The notes under the pieces were generated by a model. It was given only the letters and a program-made list of their open reading frames with translations, made no database searches and was not told where the DNA came from. Shown one piece after another: positions 7,994 through 16,480 of a stretch of 64,000 nucleotides of DNA. The position numbers and the translations under genes are program-made. The stretch comes from Lachnospiraceae bacterium UBA1759. Lineage in GTDB: Bacteria; Bacillota; Clostridia; Lachnospirales; Lachnospiraceae. The DNA lies in contig DCHF01000026.1 of the NCBI GenBank assembly GCA_002315555.1, forward strand, positions 50,398 to 114,397. The letters run 5' to 3'. The number at the start of each line of letters is the position of its first letter. Position 1 is the stretch's first letter.

Positions 7994-9334
7994 ATGAATT
8001 TTGAACTGAATACTACTTACGGCAACGGTTCCTGGATGGAGCAGTTTCATCAGATCGTTGCAATGAAAGAGGATCCGGGCCGCGAGAATCAGGTCATCAA
8101 CCTGTATCCGGAGGCGGAGATCGAGACCATCGAAGGCTTTGGCGGTGCATTTACCGATTCCGCAGCGTACATCTATTCCCTGATGAATGAGGCGCAGAAG
8201 GAAGAAATGCTGAAGGCATATTTTGCGGAAGATCGTATGAACTACCGCATTGCGCGTATCCACATGGACAGCTGCGACTTCTCTTTAGAGCAGTACGAGG
8301 CGATGGGCGACCCGTCCGATACCGAACTTGCGAGCTTCTCCATGGAGCGTACCGAGAAGTACATCATTCCGATGTTGCGGGATGCGGAGCGCATCGCCGG
8401 CCGTAAGATCGAACTGATGCTTTCTCCGTGGTCACCGCCCCGTTTCATGAAGACCAATAATGACCGTGCACACGGCGGCAAACTGAAGCCGGAATACCGT
8501 GCGCTGTGGGCTGAGTATCTTTGCCGCTACATTGAAGAGTTCAAGGCGCGCGGCTTCATCGTCAAGAGAATGTCCCTTCAGAACGAGCCGAAGGCTGTTC
8601 AGACCTGGGACTCCTGCATCTATACCGCAGCGGAGCAGAAGGAATTCCTGCGTGATTACATGTATCCGGCGCTTGTGAAGCATGGCCTCGAAGATATCGA
8701 GATATTCCTGTGGGACCACAACAAAGAGCGCGTATACGAGTGGCTGAGAGACTGCATCGATGAGGAAACGGACAAGATGATCACCGGTACCGCATTCCAT
8801 TGGTACTCCGGTGACCATTTCGATGCACTTCAGCTGGCAAAGAAGATGTATCCGGATAAGAAGCTGATCATCTCCGAAAGCTGCATCGAGTTTTCCAAGT
8901 TCTCCAGCGGCGATGATTCCATGAACGCGATCCGGCTGTCGCATGAAATGATCGGCGACTTAAATAACGGCATGTCCGCATTCTATGACTGGAACCTGCT
9001 TCTGGATGAGCAGGGCGGCCCGAACTATGTCGGCAATTTCTGCCTGGCGCCGTTCCTGTTCGATACCAAGAATAAGGTCCTGATGCCGCAGCTTCTGCAG
9101 CAGTACTTTGAGCATTTCACCGGCAATCTGGTACCGGGCTCCAAGGTCATCGTGTCCACGAAGTATACGGACGATCTCGATGTCGTTGCAGCGAAGAGAC
9201 CGGACGGAACCATCGCCGTGGTCATCCTGAACAAGGCGGCCGAGCTCCGTGCCGTTAACCTGCGCCTGAACGATCAGCTTGCCGAGTTCATTCTGTATCC
9301 GAAGTCCATCACAAGCGGTATCATCAGCGAATAA
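7994..9334 (+). CDS. GH30 family glycoside hydrolase, cytosolic
   Basis: A 446-residue retaining glycosidase of clan GH-A. The N-terminal ETIEGFGGAFTDSAAYIY and LSPWSPPRFMKTN are GH30 signatures. The acid/base Glu lies in SLQNEPKA (about residue 198) and the nucleophile in IISESCIE (about 295). The C-terminal 60 residues form the beta side domain typical of the family. GH30 members act as beta-glucosylceramidase, beta-1,6-glucanase, beta-xylosidase or glucuronoxylanase; the last would fit the nearby esterases, but the subfamily cannot be fixed by eye. No signal peptide. GAAAGGGG precedes the start. Confidence 0.85.
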   Translation: MNFELNTTYGNGSWMEQFHQIVAMKEDPGRENQVINLYPEAEIETIEGFGGAFTDSAAYIYSLMNEAQKEEMLKAYFAEDRMNYRIARIHMDSCDFSLEQYEAMGDPSDTELASFSMERTEKYIIPMLRDAERIAGRKIELMLSPWSPPRFMKTNNDRAHGGKLKPEYRALWAEYLCRYIEEFKARGFIVKRMSLQNEPKAVQTWDSCIYTAAEQKEFLRDYMYPALVKHGLEDIEIFLWDHNKERVYEWLRDCIDEETDKMITGTAFHWYSGDHFDALQLAKKMYPDKKLIISESCIEFSKFSSGDDSMNAIRLSHEMIGDLNNGMSAFYDWNLLLDEQGGPNYVGNFCLAPFLFDTKNKVLMPQLLQQYFEHFTGNLVPGSKVIVSTKYTDDLDVVAAKRPDGTIAVVILNKAAELRAVNLRLNDQLAEFILYPKSITSGIISE

Positions 9335-9365
9335 GACATTTCCGGGAAGCAGTTTCCCGTATAAC

Positions 9366-9396
9366 AGGGGGCCGGATCATTCCGTGCCCCTCGTTT
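9366..9396 (+). terminator. Probable weak terminator after the GH30 gene
   Basis: AGGGG and CCCCT pair around an interrupted inner stem (CGG/CCG) and are followed by CGTTTTG. Two more perfect hairpins lie in the same gap: CGGGAA/TTCCCG at 9343-9359 and CGGAGGC/GCCTCCG at 9403-9424. The run of Ts is short, so termination is probably partial. Confidence 0.4.
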
Positions 9397-9444
9397 TGCA
9401 ACCGGAGGCAGAGCACCGCCTCCGATGTTTGAAAGGACATAAGT

Positions 9445-10665
9445 ATGGCAATTTCTCCCATCATGAGCAAAGCATTTTCCTGCAAGCGCGATGATCTCAC
9501 CATTCGCGGCTACGAGTATCGGAAGACCGGTTCCGGCACGGCTGAAAACAAGCAGCCGGCAGTCATTTTCTGTCACGGTTTCCTGGGCAATCAGTCCGGT
9601 GAAGCCAAGCATGCGCGCTATTTTGCCAAGCAGGGCTATGCGGCATATACCTTTGATTTTAACGGCGGCGGCATCGGCAGTAAGAGCTCCGGTCTGTTTG
9701 AAAACATGTCCGTTATGACCGAGGTCGAGGACCTGAAGCAGGTCATCAAATATGTGCAGTCCCGCCCGTATGTTGATGCGGAACGCATCATTCTGCATGG
9801 CGGTTCCCAGGGCGGCTTTGTTTCCGGTATCACGGCAGCGCAGCTCGGCGATGAGATCTGGAAGCTGATCATGCTGTATCCGGCGCGCTGCATTCCGGAC
9901 GATGCCCGCAGCGGTAAGATGCTCGGTTTTGAATTCGACCCGGAAAACATTCCGGAGCGTATTCCGTGGAATCTTATGAAGATGGGCCGCTGTTATCCGG
10001 CCTGCGTCATCGACAAGGATCCGTACGAGCTTCTGGCAGGCTATTCCGGCCCCACGCTGATCGTGCACGGTACCGATGACAAGATCGTCAATGTGGAGTA
10101 TTCCAAAAAGATGATGGAACGCTATATTGCCGACCGTAAAAAGGCAGCCGGAAGCGATGCACCCATCCGTGATCTGGATCTGGTGCTCATCGAAGGCGCC
10201 GGTCACGGTTATAATCATGAACAGGACGAAGTATGTCTTGCGGCCATTCAGGAATTTATCGAGGAACGTACCAAGATTCTGGAGGTCGATGTCCGTCTTA
10301 CCGGAGTGGAAAAGAACTTTGACAAAAAGACCGGTGTGTTCAAACAGCGCCTCCCCTTTGACGGGACCGCGGAGACCGCATATTTCAAGGGAACGATCGC
10401 CCCGGGAGCTGCCGATGACCAGCAGTACAAGGGTACGTATTGCATCTCCTGCCGCGCGGATTATGTGATCGAGGGCACCGACTATACCGGCGCACCCTGC
10501 AAGGTCCATGTGGTCAACGCAAAGAAGGGCAAAGAGAACTGGAAGCCCACCCTTGAAACGGACAGCGCAGCCCTTTCCTTTGTCAACGGTGCCGATTGCC
10601 GCACGGTCTTTGAAGGCCGGGAGCAGGGCCCCATCATCCGTATTTACACCAGGATCGAGGAGTAA
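9445..10665 (+). CDS. Alpha/beta hydrolase with C-terminal DUF3237-like domain
   Basis: A 406-residue two-part protein. Residues 1-275 are an alpha/beta hydrolase: oxyanion-hole segment FCHGFLG, nucleophile elbow GGSQGG (Ser about 120), acid residue in VHGTDDK (about 208) and His in GAGHGYNH (about 254). Residues 280-406 form a second beta-rich region containing FKGTIAPGAADDQ and LETDSAALSFVNG, which resembles the DUF3237 beta-barrel family. The first domain is typical of esterases and peptidases with small substrates; the role of the second is unknown. GAAAGGACAT precedes the start. The ABC-GNAT gene begins three bases after its stop. Confidence 0.75.
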   Translation: MAISPIMSKAFSCKRDDLTIRGYEYRKTGSGTAENKQPAVIFCHGFLGNQSGEAKHARYFAKQGYAAYTFDFNGGGIGSKSSGLFENMSVMTEVEDLKQVIKYVQSRPYVDAERIILHGGSQGGFVSGITAAQLGDEIWKLIMLYPARCIPDDARSGKMLGFEFDPENIPERIPWNLMKMGRCYPACVIDKDPYELLAGYSGPTLIVHGTDDKIVNVEYSKKMMERYIADRKKAAGSDAPIRDLDLVLIEGAGHGYNHEQDEVCLAAIQEFIEERTKILEVDVRLTGVEKNFDKKTGVFKQRLPFDGTAETAYFKGTIAPGAADDQQYKGTYCISCRADYVIEGTDYTGAPCKVHVVNAKKGKENWKPTLETDSAALSFVNGADCRTVFEGREQGPIIRIYTRIEE

Positions 10666-10668
10666 CCG

Positions 10669-13032
10669 ATGCCGGGACCGATGAATGGCGGAAATCCCCG
10701 CGGATTTCTGACGGAAGAAGAAAAGAAAAATGTACCGAAGGTGACGAAGGAACTGCTCCTTCGCATCGGCGGCTATCTGAAGCCCTACTGGCCGCAGTTC
10801 CTTCTCGTCTTTGTGACGATCCTTCTTTCCGCGACCGTCGGCCTTCTGCCGTCGATCATCACCGGAAAGATCGTGGACCAGGCCCTGGCGGGCAAGGATC
10901 TTCAGCTCCTGGTGAAGCTTCTCATCATGGCGTTCCTTGCGCTTATGGCGAGCCAGGTGATCGGCATTCTGGAGAGCTACATCAACGCCTGGATCTCCCA
11001 GCGTATCATATACGACATGAAGAATCAGATGTATCACCATCTGCAGTACATGCCGCATGCGTTTTTTACCACGGAGAAGCAGGGCGATATCATCACCCGC
11101 ATGAACACCGACATCAGCGGTGTGAGTTCGGTCATCAGCGGTACACTGACCAAGATCGTCTCCAACACAGCTACGGTCGTCACTACACTGATTGCGCTGT
11201 TCACTATGAACTGGCAGCTTGCGATCGTGGGCATCGTGGTCATACCGCTTCTCATCCTGCCCACTAAATCCGCCGGTAAGCAGCGCTACAAGCTGCTTTC
11301 CGAGAGCCAAAAAAAGAGCGATGAAATGAACCAGCTGATCAATGAGACCCTGTCCGTCAGCGGTTCCATGCTGGTCAAGCTTTTCACACGCGAAGAAAAG
11401 GAATACGAACGCTTTGTCAAAGTCAATGACGAGGTCACCGCATATGCACTGAAGGAACAGCGCAGCGGCCGATGGTTCTCCGTCATCATGGGGATGTTCA
11501 CGCAGATCGGCCCGTTACTCATCTACTTTGCCGGCGGTCTGTTCATCATCAAAAACTTTGGTCCGGCACTGACCATCGGTACCATCACCGCGACGGTCGC
11601 GCTCATTAACCGCCTGTATCGCCCGGTGGAATCACTTTTGAATATCCAGGTGGATTTCACCCGTTCGCTGGCGCTGTTCACCCGTATCTTTGATTACTTT
11701 GACCGGAAGAATACCATCGTTTCTCCGGAGAATGGCAGGATGCCGGATGTGGAAGAGCAGGCCATTGAGTATGATCATGTGGCGTTCGGTTATGAAGAGG
11801 GCAATCTGATCCTGACTGATGTGAACTTCACGGTACCCGGCGGAAAGATGTTTGCCATCGTCGGTCCGTCCGGTTCCGGTAAATCCACGGTGGTAAATCT
11901 GATCCCGCGTCTTTACGATGTGTGTGGCGGCGCAGTGCGTATTGCCGGTACGGATGTCCGCGATTTTGACCTGACGTGGCTGCGCGCGAACATCGGCGTG
12001 GTGACGCAGGAGACCTACCTGTTCAATGGAACGATCATGGAGAATCTGCTTTACGCACGCGAGGACGCCACACCCGAAGAGGTGGAGGCGGCCTGCAAGG
12101 CGGCAAGCATCCACGATTTTATCATGGCCCAGCCCGATGGTTACAATACGCAGGTCGGTAACCGGGGCCTGAAGCTTTCCGGCGGTGAGAAGCAGCGCAT
12201 CTCCATCGCCCGTGTGATCCTGAAGGATCCCAAGATTCTGATCCTGGACGAGGCAACGTCCGCGCTGGATTCCATCTCCGAGAGCGCCATTCAGGACGCG
12301 CTGGAGACGATGATGCAGGGACGCACCAGTCTCGTCATCGCACACCGGCTGTCCACGATTTTGAAGGCCGACCGTATTCTGGTCGTCAAGGGCGGCGTGA
12401 TCGCCGAGCAGGGCTCGCATGATGAGCTCCTCGCAAAGAACGGTATCTACCGCGAGCTTTACGAGACACAGTTCCGCACGGCCATCGATTACGAAGCGGA
12501 GCACGGCGGACCGGAGCATGGCCTCAGTGTGGAGCTTCAGACACTTTCTACGGACTATGAGGTGCGCCGGATCACAGAGGAGGACATCACCGATGTGTAC
12601 CGTCTGTGCCGTGAAAACCGACGCTATTATCGCTACATGCATGTGAAGCCGTCGCTTCGTAATCTGACGGAAGTAATTACGATGCTTCCGGACGGCAAGG
12701 GCATGGAGGACAAATATTTTGTGGGATTCTACGGAAGCGATAATAAGCTTGTGGCGATCCTGGACCTGATCACCGGTTATCCGGAATCGGATGATGCCTG
12801 GATCGGCTGGTTCATGGTCGATGCCAAGCTGCAGGGGCAGGGCATCGGTTCGCAGATCTTTGCCGATATCCGCGCTTCTTTGAAAGCGCAGGGCTTTGAT
12901 TATCTGCAGCTTGCGGTCGTGAAGGAAAATACGGAAGCCCGCGCGTTTTGGGAAAAACAGGGCTTCCTGAGCACCGGGAAAGAGACCGATACCGGAAACT
13001 ACATCGCCGAGACCTTTGAAAGGAGTCTGTAA
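10669..13032 (+). CDS. ABC exporter half-transporter fused to a GNAT acetyltransferase
   Basis: A 787-residue fusion. Residues 20-330 hold the six-helix exporter domain, with MNTDISGVSSVI and the coupling segment ETLSVSGSMLVKLF. Residues 365-600 hold the ATPase: Walker A GPSGSGKST (about 400-408), signature LSGGEKQR (about 502), Walker B ILILDEATSALD and the AHRLSTI switch. The frame then runs without break into a GNAT domain at 630-787, with the acetyl-CoA loop LQGQGIGSQIF (about 721) and AVVKENTEARAFWEKQGF. A normal exporter of this type ends near residue 600. The fusion suggests export and acetylation of one compound, perhaps for self-protection; the substrate is unknown. No frameshift or internal restart is needed to read through. 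Confidence 0.9.
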   Translation: MPGPMNGGNPRGFLTEEEKKNVPKVTKELLLRIGGYLKPYWPQFLLVFVTILLSATVGLLPSIITGKIVDQALAGKDLQLLVKLLIMAFLALMASQVIGILESYINAWISQRIIYDMKNQMYHHLQYMPHAFFTTEKQGDIITRMNTDISGVSSVISGTLTKIVSNTATVVTTLIALFTMNWQLAIVGIVVIPLLILPTKSAGKQRYKLLSESQKKSDEMNQLINETLSVSGSMLVKLFTREEKEYERFVKVNDEVTAYALKEQRSGRWFSVIMGMFTQIGPLLIYFAGGLFIIKNFGPALTIGTITATVALINRLYRPVESLLNIQVDFTRSLALFTRIFDYFDRKNTIVSPENGRMPDVEEQAIEYDHVAFGYEEGNLILTDVNFTVPGGKMFAIVGPSGSGKSTVVNLIPRLYDVCGGAVRIAGTDVRDFDLTWLRANIGVVTQETYLFNGTIMENLLYAREDATPEEVEAACKAASIHDFIMAQPDGYNTQVGNRGLKLSGGEKQRISIARVILKDPKILILDEATSALDSISESAIQDALETMMQGRTSLVIAHRLSTILKADRILVVKGGVIAEQGSHDELLAKNGIYRELYETQFRTAIDYEAEHGGPEHGLSVELQTLSTDYEVRRITEEDITDVYRLCRENRRYYRYMHVKPSLRNLTEVITMLPDGKGMEDKYFVGFYGSDNKLVAILDLITGYPESDDAWIGWFMVDAKLQGQGIGSQIFADIRASLKAQGFDYLQLAVVKENTEARAFWEKQGFLSTGKETDTGNYIAETFERSL

Positions 13033-13034
13033 AT

Positions 13035-13457
13035 ATGTATCAGAAACTGAAGAATAAGGGCATCCATCATGTGTGCCTTCGTGTGCCGGATCTGGAAGCG
13101 ACCCGAAAATTCTATACGGAAGCCTTTGATGCGACCGTGGTTTGTGAGTGGGGCCGTGACGAGAACAATGATCATGCATATATCATGGACCTCGGCGTGG
13201 GCGATTTTCTGGAGATCTTCGGCGACAGCCGCGATACCTGGACCATGGGAAGCTGGCAGCATGTGGCAATCTGGACCGATGACATCGAGGCTGCCTATGA
13301 GCGCGCGCTTCAGGCAGGCGGAAAGGAAAGTATGCGTCCGGCGGTTTCGCACATTCCGACGCGCGAGGGCGACCTTGTACACATGAAATTCGCGTTCATC
13401 GATGCGCCCGGCGGAGAGGTCGTGGAACTGATCCAGGACATCGGTCCGGAGGAGTAA
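13035..13457 (+). CDS. VOC/glyoxalase-fold protein
   Basis: A 140-residue protein with two beta-alpha-beta-beta-beta modules of the vicinal oxygen chelate fold. It starts with GIHHVCLRVPDLEATRKFYTEAF, in which the His is the usual first metal ligand. GSWQHVAIWTDDIEAAYERA opens the second module, and FAFIDAPGGEVVELIQ carries the last ligand Glu. Members include glyoxalase I, dioxygenases and drug-binding resistance proteins. It begins two bases after the ABC-GNAT stop, so the three genes from 9445 form one operon, which could handle a toxic small molecule. That role is inference. Confidence 0.8.
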   Translation: MYQKLKNKGIHHVCLRVPDLEATRKFYTEAFDATVVCEWGRDENNDHAYIMDLGVGDFLEIFGDSRDTWTMGSWQHVAIWTDDIEAAYERALQAGGKESMRPAVSHIPTREGDLVHMKFAFIDAPGGEVVELIQDIGPEE

Positions 13458-13500
13458 TCCATTCCGGGAGACTAAATAATAAGAGACAATTACCTCATGA

Positions 13501-13538
13501 AAAACTCCCTGATTACGGCCGGTAATCGGGGAGTTTTT
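13501..13538 (+). terminator. Strong rho-independent terminator after the VOC gene
   Basis: A 13-base-pair stem (ACTCCCTGATTAC with one T-G wobble) closes a GGCCG loop and is followed by TTTTT. It ends the operon starting at 9445 and abuts the merR promoter. Confidence 0.9.
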
Positions 13539-13540
13539 GT

Positions 13541-13569
13541 TTGACTTGGAGTGAACTCTATGTTATAGT
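13541..13569 (+). promoter_or_regulatory. MerR-type promoter of the merR gene
   Basis: TTGACT at 13541-13546 and TATAGT at 13564-13569 are 17 bases apart; TAGTAT two bases further gives the 19-base spacing typical of MerR-controlled promoters. The dyad GGAGTGAACTCT lies inside the spacer, where MerR proteins bind and twist the DNA. Confidence 0.7.
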
Positions 13570-13600
13570 ATGAACATTGAGTTGGAGTGAACTCCATGTT
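13546..13600 (+). repeat. Tandem operator-like repeat upstream of merR
   Basis: Two 19-base copies, at 13546-13564 and 13582-13600, differ at one position (CTATG against CCATG). Each contains the dyad GAGTGAACTC. They are 36 bases apart, placing one copy in the promoter spacer and the other downstream of the expected transcription start. Confidence 0.75.
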
Positions 13601-13651
13601 TGCGATCCCGACGCTTACGGTGAGATGCCGATGCTTTGAAAGGAGACGGGT

Positions 13652-14074
13652 ATGACGATCAAGGAAGTCTGTGAACATTTTAATATTCCGGTAGATACGC
13701 TCCGTTATTATGAAAAGATCGGTATCATTCCGTCGGTGACCCGTACAAAGGGCGGTCAGCGTGACTATCAGGAAGCGGATCTGGCCTGGGTAAAAATGGC
13801 CATCTGCCTTCGTGGCGCGGGTTTTCCCGTGGATGCGCTGTCGGAGTTCGTGCAGCTGACAAAGGAGGGCGATGCGACCATCGACGCTCGTCTGGCCCTG
13901 TTGACCAAACGCCGCGAGGAGCTCCGGCGCGAGAAGGAAGAACTGGAGATCGCACTTTCCCGTCTGGATTCCAAGATCGTGTATTACGAAAAAGCGTTGA
14001 AGTGCGGAAGCATATGCTGTAATCCTTCCGAATGCAGCTGCGACCATCCGGTATGCTCCTGTAAGAATGATTGA
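13652..14074 (+). CDS. MerR-family regulator with cysteine-rich C-terminal tail
   Basis: A 140-residue activator/repressor. Residues 1-70 are the winged-helix DNA-binding part, with the MerR signature DTLRYYEKIGIIP and GQRDYQEADLAWV. A long dimerisation helix follows (KRREELRREKEELEIALSRLD). The last 24 residues contain seven cysteines (KCGSICC, ECSC, VCSC) and one His, far more than ordinary NmlR/AdhR-type members, and suggest a thiol-redox or soft-metal sensor. GAAAGGAG precedes the ATG. The gene follows a promoter with a dyad in its spacer, so autoregulation is likely. The amino acid ABC transporter begins 29 bases downstream and is presumably part of the regulon. Confidence 0.85.
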   Translation: MTIKEVCEHFNIPVDTLRYYEKIGIIPSVTRTKGGQRDYQEADLAWVKMAICLRGAGFPVDALSEFVQLTKEGDATIDARLALLTKRREELRREKEELEIALSRLDSKIVYYEKALKCGSICCNPSECSCDHPVCSCKND

Positions 14075-14103
14075 CGTACGGGCACGGAACAGGAGATTGA
14101 TAT

Positions 14104-14802
14104 ATGAATGAACGCATTATTAACATATTGATCGAGGGCTTCGGCAAGATCATGCTTGCCAGCATCAAGGTCACGATACCGCTTACGGTCATCGGCTTTG
14201 CATGCGCGTTTGTGATCGCGCTTGTCATGGCCATGGTGCAGTACACCAAGGTGCCGGTGCTCCGGCAGATCGCCCGTTTTTACATTTGGGTATTCCGCGG
14301 GACTCCGCTTCTGGTCCAGTTGTTCCTGGCCTATTACGGTCTTCCAAAACTGGGCATCGTATTGAATGCTTTTCCGTGCGCGGTCATCGTTTTCTCATTG
14401 AACGAGGGTGCTTACTGTGCGGAGACCATGCGTTCCGCCCTGGAAGCCGTTCCGGAAGGCCAGTTTGAGGCCGGTTACTGTGTGGGCATGAACTATCTTC
14501 AAATCATGTTTCATGTAGTGCTGCCGCAGGCGCTCCGTACCGCATTCCCGCCGCTTTCCAACTCGCTGATCGCTATGCTGAAGGACACCTCCCTTGCAGC
14601 GGAGATCACGGTTGCCGATATGTTCATGTCCGCGCAGAAGATCGTCGGTCGTACCTACGAGCCGTTATGGTTGTACTCCGAGGTTGCGCTAGTCTACCTG
14701 ATGTACTCCACGATCCTGACGATCATCCAGCGCATCTGCGAGAAACGGCTGAGTTCTTACAATTCGAGGGAGACCGTGGTAAAGAAGGAGGCAAAATCAT
14801 GA
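14104..14802 (+). CDS. Polar amino acid ABC transporter permease
   Basis: A 232-residue membrane permease of the HisM/GlnP type. It has a FRGTPLLVQLF segment early, and the EAA-type cytoplasmic loop EGQFEAGYCVGMNYLQIMFHVVLPQALR that docks the ATPase. About five membrane helices are visible. It forms the channel for amino acid uptake with the next two genes. Its stop overlaps the start of the ATPase gene by four bases (ATGA), so translation is coupled. Confidence 0.9.
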   Translation: MNERIINILIEGFGKIMLASIKVTIPLTVIGFACAFVIALVMAMVQYTKVPVLRQIARFYIWVFRGTPLLVQLFLAYYGLPKLGIVLNAFPCAVIVFSLNEGAYCAETMRSALEAVPEGQFEAGYCVGMNYLQIMFHVVLPQALRTAFPPLSNSLIAMLKDTSLAAEITVADMFMSAQKIVGRTYEPLWLYSEVALVYLMYSTILTIIQRICEKRLSSYNSRETVVKKEAKS

Positions 14803-15551
14803 GCATGATCGACATCAGAAACGTGAAAAAAGCCTTTGGCGGTACCGAAGTGTTGAAGGGTATCGATCTGTCCGTGGAAAAGGGTGATGTTGTGGCCATC
14901 CTCGGCCCAAGCGGAAGCGGTAAGACGACCTTCCTCCGTTGCATCAATTTCCTGGAGAAGGCCGATGAAGGTACTATGACCTTCGATGGTCAGACCTATG
15001 ATCTCGGTCATATCAAGCATCGCGAGATTGCTGCCATCCGAAAGAAGACCGCTTTTGTATTCCAGAACTACAACCTGTTTGCGAACAAGACCGCACTTCA
15101 GAATGTTATGCTCGGCCTGCAGGTCGCGCGCCATGTTCCCAAGGCCGAGGCGAAGCGTATCGGCATGGAGATGCTGGAAAAGGTCGGCCTTGCGGACCGG
15201 TGCGATCACTATCCCATCCAGTTGTCCGGCGGACAGCAGCAGCGCGTTGCCATCGCACGCGCGCTGGCAACGAACCCGGAAATCATTTTTTTTGACGAAC
15301 CGACCTCTGCGCTGGATCCGGAGCTGATCGGCGAGGTACTCGCTGTAATGAAGCAGCTTGCGAACGATGGTATGACGATGCTCGTCGTCACGCACGAAAT
15401 GAATTTTGCCCGCAATGTTTCCAATAAGATCCTGTTCATGGATGACGGAAATGTGCTGGAGAGTACATCATCCAAGGAGTTCTTTGAGAACCCCAGGGAA
15501 GAGCGCACCAAAGAATTTTTACGGAATATTTCTTCTCAGCATGATGCCTGA
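14799..15551 (+). CDS. Polar amino acid ABC transporter ATP-binding protein
   Basis: A 250-residue GlnQ/HisP-type ATPase. Walker A GPSGSGKTT lies near residue 36, the Q-loop in AFVFQNYNLF, the signature in LSGGQQQRVAIARAL, Walker B in IIFFDEPTSALDPEL and the switch His in VVTHEMNFA. The ATG at 14799 is preceded by AAGGAGG and overlaps the permease stop; a longer frame upstream lies inside the permease and is rejected. It powers the importer formed with the flanking permease and binding protein. Confidence 0.92.
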   Translation: MSMIDIRNVKKAFGGTEVLKGIDLSVEKGDVVAILGPSGSGKTTFLRCINFLEKADEGTMTFDGQTYDLGHIKHREIAAIRKKTAFVFQNYNLFANKTALQNVMLGLQVARHVPKAEAKRIGMEMLEKVGLADRCDHYPIQLSGGQQQRVAIARALATNPEIIFFDEPTSALDPELIGEVLAVMKQLANDGMTMLVVTHEMNFARNVSNKILFMDDGNVLESTSSKEFFENPREERTKEFLRNISSQHDA

Positions 15552-15585
15552 GTCGATATATTAAAAACCACAAAGGAGAAACAAC

Positions 15586-16428
15586 ATGAAGAACATGAAG
15601 AGAATCGCAGCACTGATCCTTTCAGTTGCAATGATCGCAGCACTGTCCGCATGCGGCAGCGGTGCAAAAGAAACGACTGCGGCAGAGACCACGACCAAGG
15701 CAGAAGAGAGCGCTGATCTGCTTGCAACGATCAAGGCAAAGGGTACCGTTACCGTTGCAATGGAAGGTAACTGGGCACCGTGGACCTATGAAGATGAAGC
15801 CGGCAACCTGACCGGTTTTGAAGTTGATATTGCAAACGCAGTCGCTGAGAAGCTTGGCGTTACCTGCGAATTCATCACCGGTGAGTGGGATGGCCTGTTA
15901 GCGGGCGTTAAGAACGGTCGTTACGATTTGATGTGCAACGGCGTAGGCTACACCGAAGAGCGTGCACAGGCATATTACTATTCTGACTTCTATGCATTCA
16001 ACCGTACCGCACTGGTCGTTCGCGGTGACAATGATGAAATCAAGTCTTTAGAAGACCTGAAGGGCAAGACTACCTGCAACTCCGCAAACTCTACTTACCA
16101 GCTGACCGCAGAAGCTTACGGCGCTACGGTTAAGGACGTTGAGAGCCTGGACGGTACCATCGAAGAGCTGATCGCAGGCCGTGTCGATGCTACCCTGAAT
16201 GCAGAGGTCTCCATCAATGACTACCTGAAAGAAAAGCCGGATGCAAACATCAAGATCGTTGCTTTTGATCCGGAAGTCGAGTGTGTCGGCATGCTGATGC
16301 CGTACGGTGAAGGCTCCGCAACCCTGCAGGCAGCAATCAACACCGCACTGGCTGAGCTTCGTGAAGAAGGCAAGCTGGCTGAGATCTCCGAAAAGTATTT
16401 CGGCATGGATATCACCAGCCAGAATTGA
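15586..16428 (+). CDS. Amino acid ABC transporter substrate-binding lipoprotein, cystine-like
   Basis: A 280-residue lipoprotein: the signal peptide ends at LSAC (Cys22), then a Thr/Glu-rich linker, then a family 3 solute-binding domain. VAMEGNWAPWTYEDEAG and LTGFEVDIANAVAEKLG form the first lobe. WDGLLAGVKNGRYDLMCNGV and TEERAQAYYYS are closest in style to cystine-binding proteins of the FliY/TcyA group. It would capture a polar amino acid outside the membrane for the preceding permease and ATPase. Cystine is a guess that would fit the cysteine-rich MerR upstream. Codon use is more biased than in its neighbours, as expected for an abundant binding protein. GGAG precedes the start. Confidence 0.88.
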   Translation: MKNMKRIAALILSVAMIAALSACGSGAKETTAAETTTKAEESADLLATIKAKGTVTVAMEGNWAPWTYEDEAGNLTGFEVDIANAVAEKLGVTCEFITGEWDGLLAGVKNGRYDLMCNGVGYTEERAQAYYYSDFYAFNRTALVVRGDNDEIKSLEDLKGKTTCNSANSTYQLTAEAYGATVKDVESLDGTIEELIAGRVDATLNAEVSINDYLKEKPDANIKIVAFDPEVECVGMLMPYGEGSATLQAAINTALAELREEGKLAEISEKYFGMDITSQN

Positions 16429-16444
16429 TCTTAAGATCGATATG

Positions 16445-16480
16445 AAAAGGCGCCCCGTAATCATACGGGGCGCCTTTTTT
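16445..16480 (+). terminator. Strong terminator after the amino acid transporter
   Basis: A 15-base-pair perfect stem (AAAAGGCGCCCCGTA and its complement) with an ATCA loop runs into TTTTTT. It ends the merR-transporter transcript. Confidence 0.95.

Noticed and set aside
9274..11310. A 678-codon open frame opposite the alpha/beta hydrolase and ABC genes
   Set aside because: It is antisense to well-supported genes, has His/Arg/Asp-rich low-information sequence and no ribosome binding site; long antisense frames are common in GC-rich coding DNA.
13541..13600. CRISPR-like or mobile-element repeat
   Set aside because: Only two copies exist, placed exactly on a MerR-type promoter, so an operator explanation is better.
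15586..16428. Sugar-binding protein for the glycosidase locus
   Set aside because: The binding domain, permease and ATPase are all of the polar amino acid type, and the set is closed off from GH31 by a strong terminator.
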